Of a DNA stretch of 64,000 bases, positions 48,752-61,045 are shown piece after piece. The notes beneath the pieces were generated by a model. That model was not told the origin of the DNA and did no database searches. It was given only the letters and a program-made list of their open reading frames with translations. Source of the DNA: Pampus argenteus (Eukaryota > Chordata > Actinopteri > Scombriformes > Stromateidae); the NCBI GenBank assembly GCA_036937835.1, contig CM072881.1, forward strand, positions 1,938,501 to 2,002,500, in the 5' to 3' direction. The position numbers and the translations under genes were made by a program. Position 1 is the first letter of the stretch, and the number at the start of each line of letters is the position of its first letter.

Positions 48752-49821
48752 TGATGGCAAACATGGTTTTGATTGAAAATATTGCTCCTTGTTTAAGAAA
48801 AACTACAGTTGTCAGTTTTGGGTTTCTCTCACCGAGAGAAAGCTATTTTTACAAATGTTACAGTAAAAGCTGCAGGAAGTTCTCAGAAGTGAGTTTTTTG
48901 CTCCTAATCATTAGAAATCAGTTACTTGTTGATGGCAAACATGGTTTTGTTTGAAAATATTGCTCCTTGTTTAAGAAAAACTATAGTTGTCAGTTTTGGG
49001 CTTCTCTCAACGAGAGAAAGCTATTTTTACAAATGTTACAGTAAAAGCTGCAGGAAGCTCTCAGAAGTGAGTTTTTTGCTCCTAATCATTAGAAATCAGT
49101 TACTTGTTGATGGCAAACATGGTTTTGTTTGAAAATATTGCTCCTTGTTTAAGAAAAACAGTAGTTGTCAGTTTTGGCCTTCTCTCGCCGAGAGCAAGCT
49201 ATTTTTTACAAATGTTACAGTAAAAGCTGCAGGAAGCTCTCAGAAGTGAGTTTTTTGCTCCTAATCATTAGAAATCAGTTACTTGTTGATGGCAAACATG
49301 GTTTTGATTGAAAATATTGCTCCTTGTTTAAGAAAAACTATAGTTGTCAGTTTTGGGCTTCTCTCAACGAGAGAAAGCTATTTTTACAAATGTTACAGTA
49401 AAAGCTGCAGGAAGCTCTCAGAAGTGAGTTTTTTGCTCCTAATCATTAGAAATCAGTTACTTGTTGATGGCAAACATGGTTTTGTTTGAAAATATTGCTC
49501 CTTGTTTAAGAAAAACAGTAGTTGTCAGTTTTGGCCTTCTCTCGCCGAGAGCAAGCTATTTTTTACAAATGTTACAGTAAAAGCTGCAGGAAGCTCTCAG
49601 AAGTGAGTTTTTTGCTCCTAATCATTAGAAATCAGTTACTTGTTGATGGCAAACATGGTTTTGATTGAAAATATTGCTCCTTGTTTAAGAAAAACAGTAG
49701 TTGTCAGTTTTGGCCTTCTCTCGCCGAGAGAAAGCTATTTTTACAAATGTTACAGTAAAAGCTGCAGGAAGCTCTCAGAAGTGAGTTTTTTGCTCCTAAT
49801 CATTAGAAATCAGTTACTTGT
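48752..49821 (+). repeat. Six-monomer HOR, unit 2 (1,070 bp)
   Basis: Matches unit 1 monomer for monomer at +1,070 bp. I saw no substitutions by eye. The GAGAGCAAG variant, which breaks the palindrome at one base, is confined to 47.7-50.4 kb. Confidence 0.9.
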
Positions 49822-50356
49822 TGATGGCAAACATGGTTTTGATTGAAAATATTGCTCCTTGTTTAAGAAAAACTATAGTTGTCAGTTTTGGGCTTCTCTC
49901 AACGAGAGAAAGCTATTTTTACAAATGTTACAGTAAAAGCTGCAGGAAGCTCTCAGAAGTGAGTTTTTTGCTCCTAATCATTAGAAATCAGTTACTTGTT
50001 GATGGCAAACATGGTTTTGTTTGAAAATATTGCTCCTTGTTTAAGAAAAACAGTAGTTGTCAGTTTTGGCCTTCTCTCGCCGAGAGCAAGCTATTTTTTA
50101 CAAATGTTACAGTAAAAGCTGCAGGAAGCTCTCAGAAGTGAGTTTTTTGCTCCTAATCATTAGAAATCAGTTACTTGTTGATGGCAAACATGGTTTTGAT
50201 TGAAAATATTGCTCCTTGTTTAAGAAAAACAGTAGTTGTCAGTTTTGGCCTTCTCTCGCCGAGAGAAAGCTATTTTTACAAATGTTACAGTAAAAGCTGC
50301 AGGAAGCTCTCAGAAGTGAGTTTTTTGCTCCTAATCATTAGAAATCAGTTACTTGT
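49822..50356 (+). repeat. Half unit of the six-monomer HOR (535 bp)
   Basis: Repeats only the last three monomers of the HOR (CTCAACGAG; GAGAGCAAG; intact GGCC type A), at +535 bp from 49,287. The HOR therefore ends with an extra three-monomer piece, as expected from an out-of-register exchange. Confidence 0.88.
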
Positions 50357-52315
50357 TGATGGCAAACATGGTTTTGATTGAAAATATTGCTCCTTGTTTA
50401 AGAAAAACAGTAGTTGTCAGTTTTGGCCTTCTCTCGCTGAAATAAAGCTATTTTTACAAATGTTACAGTAAAAGCTGCAGGAAGCTCTCAGAAGTGAGTT
50501 TTTTGCTCCTAATCATTAGAAATCAGTTACTTGTTGATGGCAAACATGGTTTTGATTGAAAATATTGCTCCTTGTTTAAGAAAAACTACAGTTGTCAGTT
50601 TTGGGTTTTTCTCACCGAGAGAAAGCTATTTTTACAAATGTTACAGTAAAAGCTGCAGGAAGCTCTCAGAAGTGAGTTTTTTGCTCCTAATCATTAGAAA
50701 TCAGTTACTTGTTGATGGCAAACATGGTTTTGTTTGAAAATATTGCTCCTTGTTTAAGAAAAACAGTAGTTGTCAGTTTTGGCCTTCTCTCGCTGAGATA
50801 AAGCTATTTTTACAAATGTTACAGTAAAAGCTGCAGGAAGCTCTCAGAAGTGAGTTTTTTGCTCATAATCATTAGAAATCAGTTACTTGTTGATGGCAAA
50901 CATGGTTTTGATTGAAAATATTGCTCCTTGTTTAAGAAAAACTATAGTTGTCAGTTTTGGGCTTCTCTCGACAAGAGAAAGCTATTTTTACAAATGTTAC
51001 AGTAAAAGCTGCAGGAAGCTCTCAGAAGTGAGTTTTTTGCTCCTAATCATTAGAAATCAGTTACTTGTTGATGGCAAACATGGTTTTGTTTGAAAATATT
51101 GCTCCTTGTTTAAGAAAAACAGTAGTTGTCAGTTTTGGCCTTCTCTCGCTGAGATAAAGCTATTTTTACAAATGTTACAGTAAAAGCTGCAGGAAGCTCT
51201 CAGAAGTGAGTTTTTTGCTCCTAATCATTAGAAATCAGTTACTTGTTGATGGCAAACATGGTTTTGATTGAAAATATTGCTCCTTGTTTAAGAAAAACAG
51301 TAGTTGTCAGTTTTGGGCTTCTCTCGCTGAGATAAAGCTATTTTTACAAATGTTACAGTAAAAGCTGCAGGAAGCTCTCAGAAGTGAGTTTTTTGCTCCT
51401 AATCATTAGAAATCAGTTACTTGTTGATGGCAAACATGGTTTTGTTTGAAAATATTGCTCCTTATTTAAGAAAAACAGTAGTTGTCAGTTTTGGCCTTCT
51501 CTCGCTGAGATAAAGCTATTTTTACAAATGTTACAGTAAAAGCTGCAGGAAGCTCTCAGAAGTAAGTTTTTTGCTCCTAATCATTAGAAATCAGTTACTT
51601 GTTGATGGCAAACATGGTTTTGATTGAAAATATTGCTCCTTGTTTAAGAAAAACAGTAGTTGTCAGTTTTGGGCTTCTCTCGCTGAGATAAAGCTATTTT
51701 TACAAATGTTACAGTAAAAGCTGCAGGAAGCTCTCAGAAGTGAGTTTTTTTGCTCCTAATCATTAGAAATCAGTTACTTGTTGATGGCAAACATGGTTTT
51801 GATTGAAAATATTGCTCCTTGTTTAAGAAAAACAGTAGTTGTCAGTTTTGGCCTTCTCTCGCCGAGAGAAAGCTATTTTGACAAATGTTACAGTAAAAGC
51901 TGCAGGAAGCTCTCAGAAGTGAGTTTTTTGCTCCTAATTATTAGAAATCAGTTACTTGTTGATGGCAAACATGGTTTTGATTGAAAATATTGCTCCTTGT
52001 TTAAGAAAAACAGTAGTTGTCAGTTTTGGCCTTCTCTCGCTGAAATAAAGCTATTTTTACAAATGTTACAGTAAAAGCTGCAGGAAGCTCTCAGAAGTGA
52101 GTTTTTTGCTCCTAATCATTAGAAATCAGTTACTTGTTGATAGCAAACATGGTTTTGTTTGAAAATATTGCTCCTTGTTTAAGAAAAACAGTACTTGTCA
52201 GTTTTGGCCTTCTCTCGCTGAGATAAAGCTATTTTTACAAATGTTACAGTAAAAGCTGCAGGAAGCTCTCAGAAGTGAGTTTTTTGCTTCTAATCATTGG
52301 AAATCAGTTACTTGT
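50357..52315 (+). repeat. Eleven mixed monomers
   Basis: Transition from the six-monomer HOR to the right-hand super-repeat. It contains GGGTTTTTCTC, CTCTCGACAAGAG (about 50,970, a G-to-A change in the palindrome), three GGGC monomers with broken palindromes, ATTTTGACAAATG (about 51,875) and CCTAATTATTAG (about 51,933). No period is visible. Confidence 0.65.
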
Positions 52316-52672
52316 TGATGACAAACATGGTTTTGTTTGAATATATTGCTCCTTGTTTAAGAAAAACAGTACTTGTCAGTTTTGGCCTTCTCTCGCTGAA
52401 ATAAAGCTATTTTTACAAATGTTACAGTAAAAACTGCAGGAAGCTCTCAGAAGTGAGTTTTTTGCTCCTAATCATTAGAAATCAGTTACTTGTTGATGGC
52501 AAACATGGTTTTGATTGAAAATATTGCTCCTTGTTTAAGAAAAAACAGTAGTTGTCAGTTTTGGGCTTCTCTCGCTGAGAGAAAGCAATTTTTACAAATG
52601 TTACAGTAAAAGCTGCAGGAAGCTCTCAGAAGTGAGTTTTTTGCTCCTAATCATTAGAAATCAGTTACTTGT

Positions 52673-53562
52673 TGATGGCAAACATGGTTTTGATTGAAAA
52701 TATTGCTCCTTGTTTAAGAAAAACAGTAGTTGTCAGTTTTGGCCTTCTCTCGCTGAAATAAAGCTATTTTTACAAATGTTACTGTAAAAGCTGCAGGAAG
52801 CTCTCAGAAGTGAGTTTTTTGCTCCTAATCATTAGAAATCAGTTACTTGTTGATAGCAAACATGGTTTTGTTTGAAAATATTGCTCCTTGTTTAAGAAAA
52901 ACAGTACGTGTCAGTTTTGGCCTTCTCTCGCTGAGATAAAGCTATTTTTACAAATGTTACAGTAAAAGCTGCAGGAAGCTCTCAGAAGTGAGTTTTTTGA
53001 TTCTAATCATTGGAAATCAGTTACTTGTTGATGGCAAACATGGTTTTGTTTGAAAATATTGCTCCTTGTTTAAGAAAAACAGTACTTGTCAGTTTTGGCC
53101 TTCTCTCGCTGAGATAAAGCTATTTTTACAAATGTTACAGTAAAAGCTGCAGGAAGCTCTCAGAAGTGAGTTTTTTGCTCATAATCATTAGAAATCAGTT
53201 ACTTGTTGATGACAAACATGGTTTTGTTTGAAAGTATTGCTCCTTGTTTAAGAAAAACAGTACTTGTCAGTTTTGGCCTTCTCTCGCTGAAATAAAGCTA
53301 TTTTTACAAATGTTACAGTAAAAACTGCAGGAAGCTCTCAGAAGTGAGTTTTTTGCTCCTAATCATTAGAAATTAGTTACTTGTTGATGGCAAACATGGT
53401 TTTGATTGAAAATATTGCTCCTTGTTTAAGAAAAACTATAGTTGTCAGTTTTGGGCTTCTCTCGCCGAGAGAAAGCTATTTTTACAAATGTTACAGTAAA
53501 AACTGCAGGAAGCTCTCAGAAGTGAGTTTTTTGCTCCTAATCATTAGAAATCAGTTACTTGT
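52673..53562 (+). repeat. Five-monomer HOR (890 bp), first pair, unit 1
   Basis: Order: GTTACTGTAAAAG type B; TGATAGC with TTTGATTCTAATC; GTTTGA with CTCATAATC; TGATGAC with GAAAGTATTG and CAGTAAAAACTGC; one type A. Private marks are CAGTACGTG (about 52,902), CAGTAAAAACTGC in the type A monomer and AATTAG before it. Confidence 0.88.
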
Positions 53563-54452
53563 TGATGGCAAACATGGTTTTGATTGAAAATATTGCTCCT
53601 TGTTTAAGAAAAACAGTAGTTGTCAGTTTTGGCCTTCTCTCGCTGAAATAAAGCTATTTTTACAAATGTTACTGTAAAAGCTGCAGGAAGCTCTCAGAAG
53701 TGAGTTTTTTGCTCCTAATCATTAGAAATCAGTTACTTGTTGATAGCAAACATGGTTTTGTTTGAAAATATTGCTCCTTGTTTAAGAAAAACAGTACTTG
53801 TCAGTTTTGGCCTTCTCTCGCTGAGATAAAGCTATTTTTACAAATGTTACAGTAAAAGCTGCAGGAAGCTCTCAGAAGTGAGTTTTTTGATTCTAATCAT
53901 TGGAAATCAGTTACTTGTTGATGGCAAACATGGTTTTGTTTGAAAATATTGCTCCTTGTTTAAGAAAAACAGTACTTGTCAGTTTTGGCCTTCTCTCGCT
54001 GAGATAAAGCTATTTTTACAAATGTTACAGTAAAAGCTGCAGGAAGCTCTCAGAAGTGAGTTTTTTGCTCATAATCATTAGAAATCAGTTACTTGTTGAT
54101 GACAAACATGGTTTTGTTTGAAAGTATTGCTCCTTGTTTAAGAAAAACAGTACTTGTCAGTTTTGGCCTTCTCTCGCTGAAATAAAGCTATTTTTACAAA
54201 TGTTACAGTAAAAACTGCAGGAAGCTCTCAGAAGTGAGTTTTTTGCTCCTAATCATTAGAAATCAGTTACTTGTTGATGGCAAACATGGTTTTGATTGAA
54301 AATATTGCTCCTTGTTTAAGAAAAACTATAGTTGTCAGTTTTGGGCTTCTCTCGCCGAGAGAAAGCTATTTTTACAAATGTTACAGTAAAAGCTGCAGGA
54401 AGCTCTCAGAAGTGAGTTTTTTGCTCCCAATCATTAGAAATCAGTTACTTGT
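53563..54452 (+). repeat. Five-monomer HOR (890 bp), first pair, unit 2
   Basis: Same order as unit 1 at exactly +890 bp. It has CAGTACTTG instead of CAGTACGTG. Its type A monomer has CAGTAAAAGCTGC, and CTCCCAATC near its end is unique. Confidence 0.88.
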
Positions 54453-55343
54453 TGATGACAAACATGGTTTTGTTTGAAAATATTGCTCCTTGTTTAAGAA
54501 AAACAGTACTTGTCAGTTTTGGCCTTCTCTCGCTGAGATAAAGCTATTTTTACAAATGTTACAGTCAAAGCTGCAAGAAGCTCTCAGAAGTGAGTTTTTT
54601 GCTCCTAATCATTAGAATTCAGTTACTTGTTGATGGCAAACATGGTTTTGATTGAAAATATTGCTCCTTGTTTAAGAAAAACAGTAGTTGTCAGTTTTGG
54701 CCTTCTCTCGCTGAAATAAAGCTATTTTTACAAATGTTACAGTAAAAGCTGCAGGAAGCTCTCAGAAGTGAGTTTTTTGCTCATAATCATTAGAAATCAG
54801 TTACTTGTTGATGACAAACATGGTTTTGTTTGAATATATTGCTCCTTGTTTAAGAAAAACAGTACTTGTCAGTTTTGGCCTTCTCTCGCTGAAATAAAGC
54901 TATTTTTACAAATGTTACAGTAAAAGCTGCAGGAAGCTCTCAGAAGTGAGTTTTTTGCTTCTAATCATTGGAAATCAGTTACTTGTTGATGGCAAACATG
55001 GTTTTGTTTGAAAATATTGCTCCTTGTTTAAGAAAAACAGTACTTGTCAGTTTTGGCGTTCTCTCGCTGAAATAAAGCTATTTTTACAAATGTTACAGTA
55101 AAAACTGCAGGAAGCTCTCAGAAGTGAGTTTTTTGCTCCTAATCATTAGAAATCAGTTACTTGTTGATGGCAAACATGGTTTTGATTGAAAATATTGCTC
55201 CTTGTTTAAGAAAAAACAGTAGTTGTCAGTTTTGGGCTTCTCTCGCTGAGATAAAGCTATTTTTACAAATGTTACAGTAAAAGCTGCAGGAAGCTCTCAG
55301 AAGTGAGTTTTTTGCTCATAATCATTAGAAATCAGTTACTTGT

Positions 55344-58300
55344 TGATGACAAACATGGTTTTGTTTGAATATATTGCTCCTTGTTTAAGAAAAACAGTAC
55401 TTGTCAGTTTTGGCCTTCTCTCGCTGAAATAAAGCTATTTTTACAAATGTTACAGTAAAAACTGCAGTAAAGCTCTCAGAAGTGAGTTTTTTGCTCCTAA
55501 TCATTAGAAATCAGTTACTTGTTGATGGCAAACATGGTTTTGATTGAAAATATTGCTCCTTGTTTAAGAAAAAACAGTAGTTGTCAGTTTTGGGCTTCTC
55601 TCGCTGAGAGAAAGCAATTTTTACAAATGTTACAGTAAAAGCTGCAGGAAGCTCTCAGAAGTGAGTTTTTTGCTCCTAATCATTAGAAATCAGTTACTTG
55701 TTGATGGCAAACATGGTTTTGATTGAAAATATTGCTCCTTGTTTAAGAAAAACAGTAGTTGTCAGTTTTGGCCTTCTCTCGCTGAAATAAAGCTATTTTT
55801 ACAAATGTTACTGTAAAAGCTGCAGGAAGCTCTCAGAAGTGAGTTTTTTGCTCCTAATCATTAGAAATCAGTTACTTGTTGATAGCAAACATGGTTTTGT
55901 TTGAAAATATTGCTCCTTGTTTAAGAAAAACAGTACGTGTCAGTTTTGGCCTTCTCTCGCTGAGATAAAGCTATTTTTACAAATGTTACAGTAAAAGCTG
56001 CAGGAAGCTCTCAGAAGTGAGTTTTTTGATTCTAATCATTGGAAATCAGTTACTTGTTGATGGCAAACATGGTTTTGTTTGAAAATATTGCTCCTTGTTT
56101 AAGAAAAACAGTACTTGTCAGTTTTGGCCTTCTCTCGCTGAGATAAAGCTATTTTTACAAATGTTACAGTAAAAGCTGCAGGAAGCTCTCAGAAGTGAGT
56201 TTTTTGCTCATAATCATTAGAAATCAGTTACTTGTTGATGACAAACATGGTTTTGTTTGAAAGTATTGCTCCTTGTTTAAGAAAAACAGTACTTGTCAGT
56301 TTTGGCCTTCTCTCGCTGAAATAAAGCTATTTTTACAAATGTTACAGTAAAAACTGCAGGAAGCTCTCAGAAGTGAGTTTTTTGCTCCTAATCATTAGAA
56401 ATTAGTTACTTGTTGATGGCAAACATGGTTTTGATTGAAAATATTGCTCCTTGTTTAAGAAAAACTATAGTTGTCAGTTTTGGGCTTCTCTCGCCGAGAG
56501 AAAGCTATTTTTACAAATGTTACAGTAAAAGCTGCAGGAAGCTCTCAGAAGTGAGTTTTTTGCTCCTAATCATTAGAAATCAGTTACTTGTTGATGGCAA
56601 ACATGGTTTTGATTGAAAATATTGCTCCTTGTTTAAGAAAAACAGTAGTTGTCAGTTTTGGCCTTCTCTCGCTGAAATAAAGCTATTTTTACAAATGTTA
56701 CTGTAAAAGCTGCAGGAAGCTCTCAGAAGTGAGTTTTTTGCTCCTAATCATTAGAAATCAGTTACTTGTTGATAGCAAACATGGTTTTGTTTGAAAATAT
56801 TGCTCCTTGTTTAAGAAAAACAGTACTTGTCAGTTTTGGCCTTCTCTCGCTGAGATAAAGCTATTTTTACAAATGTTACAGTAAAAGCTGCAGGAAGCTC
56901 TCAGAAGTGAGTTTTTTGATTCTAATCATTGGAAATCAGTTACTTGTTGATGGCAAACATGGTTTTGTTTGAAAATATTGCTCCTTGTTTAAGAAAAACA
57001 GTACTTGTCAGTTTTGGCCTTCTCTCGCTGAGATAAAGCTATTTTTACAAATGTTACAGTAAAAGCTGCAGGAAGCTCTCAGAAGTGAGTTTTTTGCTCA
57101 TAATCATTAGAAATCAGTTACTTGTTGATGACAAACATGGTTTTGTTTGAAAGTATTGCTCCTTGTTTAAGAAAAACAGTACTTGTCAGTTTTGGCCTTC
57201 TCTCGCTGAAATAAAGCTATTTTTACAAATGTTACAGTAAAAACTGCAGGAAGCTCTCAGAAGTGAGTTTTTTGCTCCTAATCATTAGAAATCAGTTACT
57301 TGTTGATGGCAAACATGGTTTTGATTGAAAATATTGCTCCTTGTTTAAGAAAAACTATAGTTGTCAGTTTTGGGCTTCTCTCGCCGAGAGAAAGCTATTT
57401 TTACAAATGTTACAGTAAAAGCTGCAGGAAGCTCTCAGAAGTGAGTTTTTTGCTCCTAATCATTAGAAATCAGTTACTTGTTGATGGCAAACATGGTTTC
57501 GATTGAAAATATTGCTCCTTGTTTAAGAAAAACTATAGTTGTCAGTTTTGGGCTTCTCTCGACGAGAGAAAGCTATTTTTACAAATGTTAAAGTAAAAGC
57601 TGCAGGAAGCTCTCAGAAGTGAGTTTTTTGCTCCTAATCATTAGAAATCAGTTACTTGTTGATGGCAAACATGGTTTTGTTTGAAAATATTGCTCCTTGT
57701 TTAAGAAAAACAGTACTTGTCAGTTTTGGCCTTCTCTCGCTGAAATAAAGCTATTTTTACAAATGTTACAGTAAAAACTGCAGGAAGCTCTCAGAAGTGA
57801 GTTTTTTGCTCCTAATCATTAGAAATCAGTTACTTGTTGATGACAAACATGGTTTTGTTTGAAAATATTGCTCCTTGTTTAAGAAAAACAGTACTTGTCA
57901 GTTTTGGCCTTCTCTCGCTGAGATAAAGCTATTTTTACAAATGTTACAGTCAAAGCTGCAAGAAGCTCTCAGAAGTGAGTTTTTTGCTCCTAATCATTAG
58001 AATTCAGTTACTTGTTGATGGCAAACATGGTTTTGATTGAAAATATTGCTCCTTGTTTAAGAAAAACAGTAGTTGTCAGTTTTGGCCTTCTCTCGCTGAA
58101 ATAAAGCTATTTTTACAAATGTTACAGTAAAAGCTGCAGGAAGCTCTCAGAAGTGAGTTTTTTGCTCATAATCATTAGAAATCAGTTACTTGTTGATGAC
58201 AAACATGGTTTTGTTTGAATATATTGCTCCTTGTTTAAGAAAAACAGTACTTGTCAGTTTTGGCCTTCTCTCGCTGAAATAAAGCTATTTTTACAAATGT

Positions 58301-58371
58301 TACAGTAAAAACTGCAGGAAGCTCTCAGAAGTGAGTTTTTTGCTCCTAATCATTAGAAATCAGTTACTTGT
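55344..58371 (+). repeat. Right-hand super-repeat, copy 2 (17 monomers)
   Basis: Second copy of 52,316 onward. CTGCAGTAAAGC near its start adds one base. Compared with copy 1, two monomers (57,482-57,837) are inserted before the CAGTCAAAGC/GAATTC monomer. One has TTTCGATTGA and GTTAAAGTAAAAG, the other is a plain ACAGTAC type B. Confidence 0.83.
55702..57481 (+). repeat. Five-monomer HOR, second pair (2 x 890 bp)
   Basis: Units at 55,702 and 56,592. The CAGTACGTG mark is in the first unit only, as in the first pair. The doubling therefore predates the duplication of the 3.0-kb super-repeat. Confidence 0.87.
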
Positions 58372-61045
58372 TGATGGCAAACATGGTTTTGATTGAAAAT
58401 ATTGCTCCTTGTTTAAGAAAAAACAGTAGTTGTCAGTTTTGGGCTTCTCTCGCTGAGAGAAAGCAATTTTTACAAATGTTACAGTAAAAGCTGCAGGAAG
58501 CTCTCAGAAGTGAGTTTTTTGCTCCTAATCATTAGAAATCAGTTACTTGTTGATGGCAAACATGGTTTTGATTGAAAATATTGCTCCTTGTTTAAGAAAA
58601 ACAGTAGTTGTCAGTTTTGGCCTTCTCTCGCTGAAATAAAGCTATTTTTACAAATGTTCCTGTAAAAGCTGCAGGAAGCTCTCAGAAGTGAGTTTTTTGC
58701 TCCTAATCATTAGAAATCAGTTACTTGTTGATGGCAAACATGGTTTTGATTGAAAATATTGCTCCTTGTTTAAGAAAAACAGTACTTGTCAGTTTTGGCC
58801 TTCTCTCGCTGAGATAAAGCTATTTTTACAAATGTTACAGTAAAAGCTGCAGGAAGCTCTCAGAAGTGAGTTTTTTGATTCTAATCATTGGAAATCAGTT
58901 ACTTGTTGATGGCAAACATGGTTTTGTTTGAAAATATTGCTCCGTGTTTAAGAAAAACAGTACTTGTCAGTTTTGGCCTTCTCTCGCTGAGATAAAGCTA
59001 TTTTTACAAATGTTACAGTAAAAGCTGCAGGAAGCTCTCAGAAGTGAGTTTTTTGCTCATAATCATTAGAAATCAGTTACTTGTTGATGACAAACATGGT
59101 TTTGTTTGAAAGTATTGCTCCTTGTTTAAGAAAAACAGTACTTGTCAGTTTTGGCCTTCTCTCGCTGAAATAAAGCTATTTTTACAAATGTTACAGTAAA
59201 AGCTGCAGGAAGCTCTCAGAAGTGAGTTTTTTGCTCATAATCATTAGAAATCAGTTACTTGTTGATGGCAAACATGGTTTTGATTGAAAATATTGCTCCT
59301 TGTTTAAGAAAAACAGTAGTTGTGAGTTTTGGGCTTCTCTCGCTGAGATAAAGCTATTTTTACAAATGTTACAGTAAAAGCTGCAGGAAGCTCTCAGAAG
59401 TGAGTTTTTTGCTCCTAATCATTAGAAATCAGTTACTTGTTGATGGCAAACAAGGTTGTGTTTGAAGATAATGCTCCTTGTTTAAGAAAAACAGTAGTTG
59501 TCAGTTTTGGCCTTCTATCGCTGAGATAAAGCTATTTTTACAAATGTTACAGTAAAAGCTGCAGGAAGCTCTCAGAAGTGAGTTTTTTGCTCCTAATCAT
59601 TAGAAATCAGTTACTTGTTGATGGCAAACATGGTTTTGATTGAAAATATTGCTCCTTGTTTAAGAAAAACAGTAGTTGTCAGTTTTGGCCTTCTCTCGCT
59701 GAAATAAAGCTATTTTTACAAATGTTACAGTAAAAGCTGCAGGAAGCTCTCAGAAGTGAGTTTTTTGCTCCTAATCATTAGAAATCAGTTACTTGTTGAT
59801 AGCAAACATGGTTTTGTTTGAAAATATTGCTCCTTGTTTAAAGAAAAACAGTACTTGTCAGTTTTGGCCTTCTCTCGCCGAGAGAAAGCTATTTTTACAA
59901 ATGTTACAGTAAAAGCTGCAGGAAGCTCTCAGAAGTGAGTTTTTTGCTCCTAATCATTAGAAATCAGTTACTTGTTGATGGCAAACATGGTTTTGATTGA
60001 AAATATTGCTCCTTGTTTAAGAAAAACAGTAGTTGTCAGTTTTGGCCTTCTCTCGCTGAAATAAAGCTATTTTTACAAATGTTACAGTAAAAGCTGCAGG
60101 AAGCTCTCAGAAGTGAGTTTTTTGCTCCTAATCATTAGAAATCAGTTACTTGTTGATGGCAAACATGGTTTTGATTGAAAATATTGCTCCTTGTTTAAGA
60201 AAAAACAGTAGTTGTCAGTTTTGGGCTTCTCTCGCCGAGAGAAAGCAATTTTTACAAATGTTACAGTAAAAGCTGCAGGAAGCTCTCAGAAGTGAGTTTT
60301 TTGCTCCTAATTATTAGAAATCAGTTACTTGTTGATGGCAAACATGGTTTTGATTGAAAATATTGCTCCTTGTTTAAGAAAAACAGTAGTTGTCAGTTTT
60401 GGCCTTCTCTCGCTGAAATAAAGCTATTTTTACAAATGTTACAGTAAAAGCTGCAGGAAGCTCTCAGAAGTGAGTTTTTTGCTCCTAATCATTAGAAATC
60501 AGTTACTTGTTGATAGCAAACATGGTTTTGTTTGAAAATATTGCTCCTTGTTTAAGAAAAACAGTACTTGTCAGTTTTGGCCTTCTCTCGCTGAGATAAA
60601 GCTATTTTTACAAATGTTACAGTAAAAGCTGCAGGAAGCTCTCAGAAGTGAGTTTTTTGCTTCTAATCATTGGAAATCAGTTACTTGTTGATGGCAAACA
60701 TGGTTTTGTTTGAAAATATTGCTCCTTGTTTAAGAAAAACAGTACTTGTCAGTTTTGGCCTTCTCTCGCTGAAATAAAGCTATTTTTACAAATGTTACAG
60801 TAAAAACTGCAGGAAGCTCTCAGAAGTGAGTTTTTTGCTCCTAATCATTAGAAATCAGTTACTTGTTGATGGCAAACATGGTTTTGATTGAAAATATTGC
60901 TCCTTGTTTAAGAAAAAACAGTAGTTGTCAGTTTTGGGCTTCTCTCGCTGAGATAAAGCTATTTTTACAAATGTTACAGTAAAAGCTGCAGGAAGCTCTC
61001 AGAAGTGAGTTTTTTGCTCATAATCATTAGAAATCAGTTACTTGT
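58372..61045 (+). repeat. Fifteen monomers, diverged relative of the super-repeat
   Basis: Opens with AAGAAAAAACAG/GAAAGCAATTT and a GTTCCTGTAAAAG monomer. It continues with a partial five-monomer order in which TGATAGC is replaced by TGATGGC and one monomer has CTCCGTG. It includes GTTGTGAGTTTTGGG (about 59,322) and the divergent monomer at 59,441. From 59,619 it resembles the stretch near 51,782-52,315. Confidence 0.7.
59441..59618 (+). repeat. Divergent monomer with CAAGGTTGTG
   Basis: The left quarter differs from the family at several clustered sites: CAAGGTTGTG for CATGGTTTTG, and GAAGATAATGC for GAAAATATTGC. CTTCTATCGC is a further change. A sister monomer lies at 63,360. Confidence 0.85.

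Larger units (their letters stand above)
52316..55343 (+). repeat. Right-hand super-repeat, copy 1 (17 monomers)
   Basis: Starts with TGATGAC/GAATATATTG and CAGTAAAAACTGC, then AAGAAAAAACAG with GAAAGCAATTT, then two five-monomer units, then CAGTCAAAGC with GCAAGAAG and TTAGAATTCAG (an EcoRI site). The first 12 monomers match 55,344-57,481 at +3,028, then +3,029 bp after a 1-bp gain in copy 2. Confidence 0.85.
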
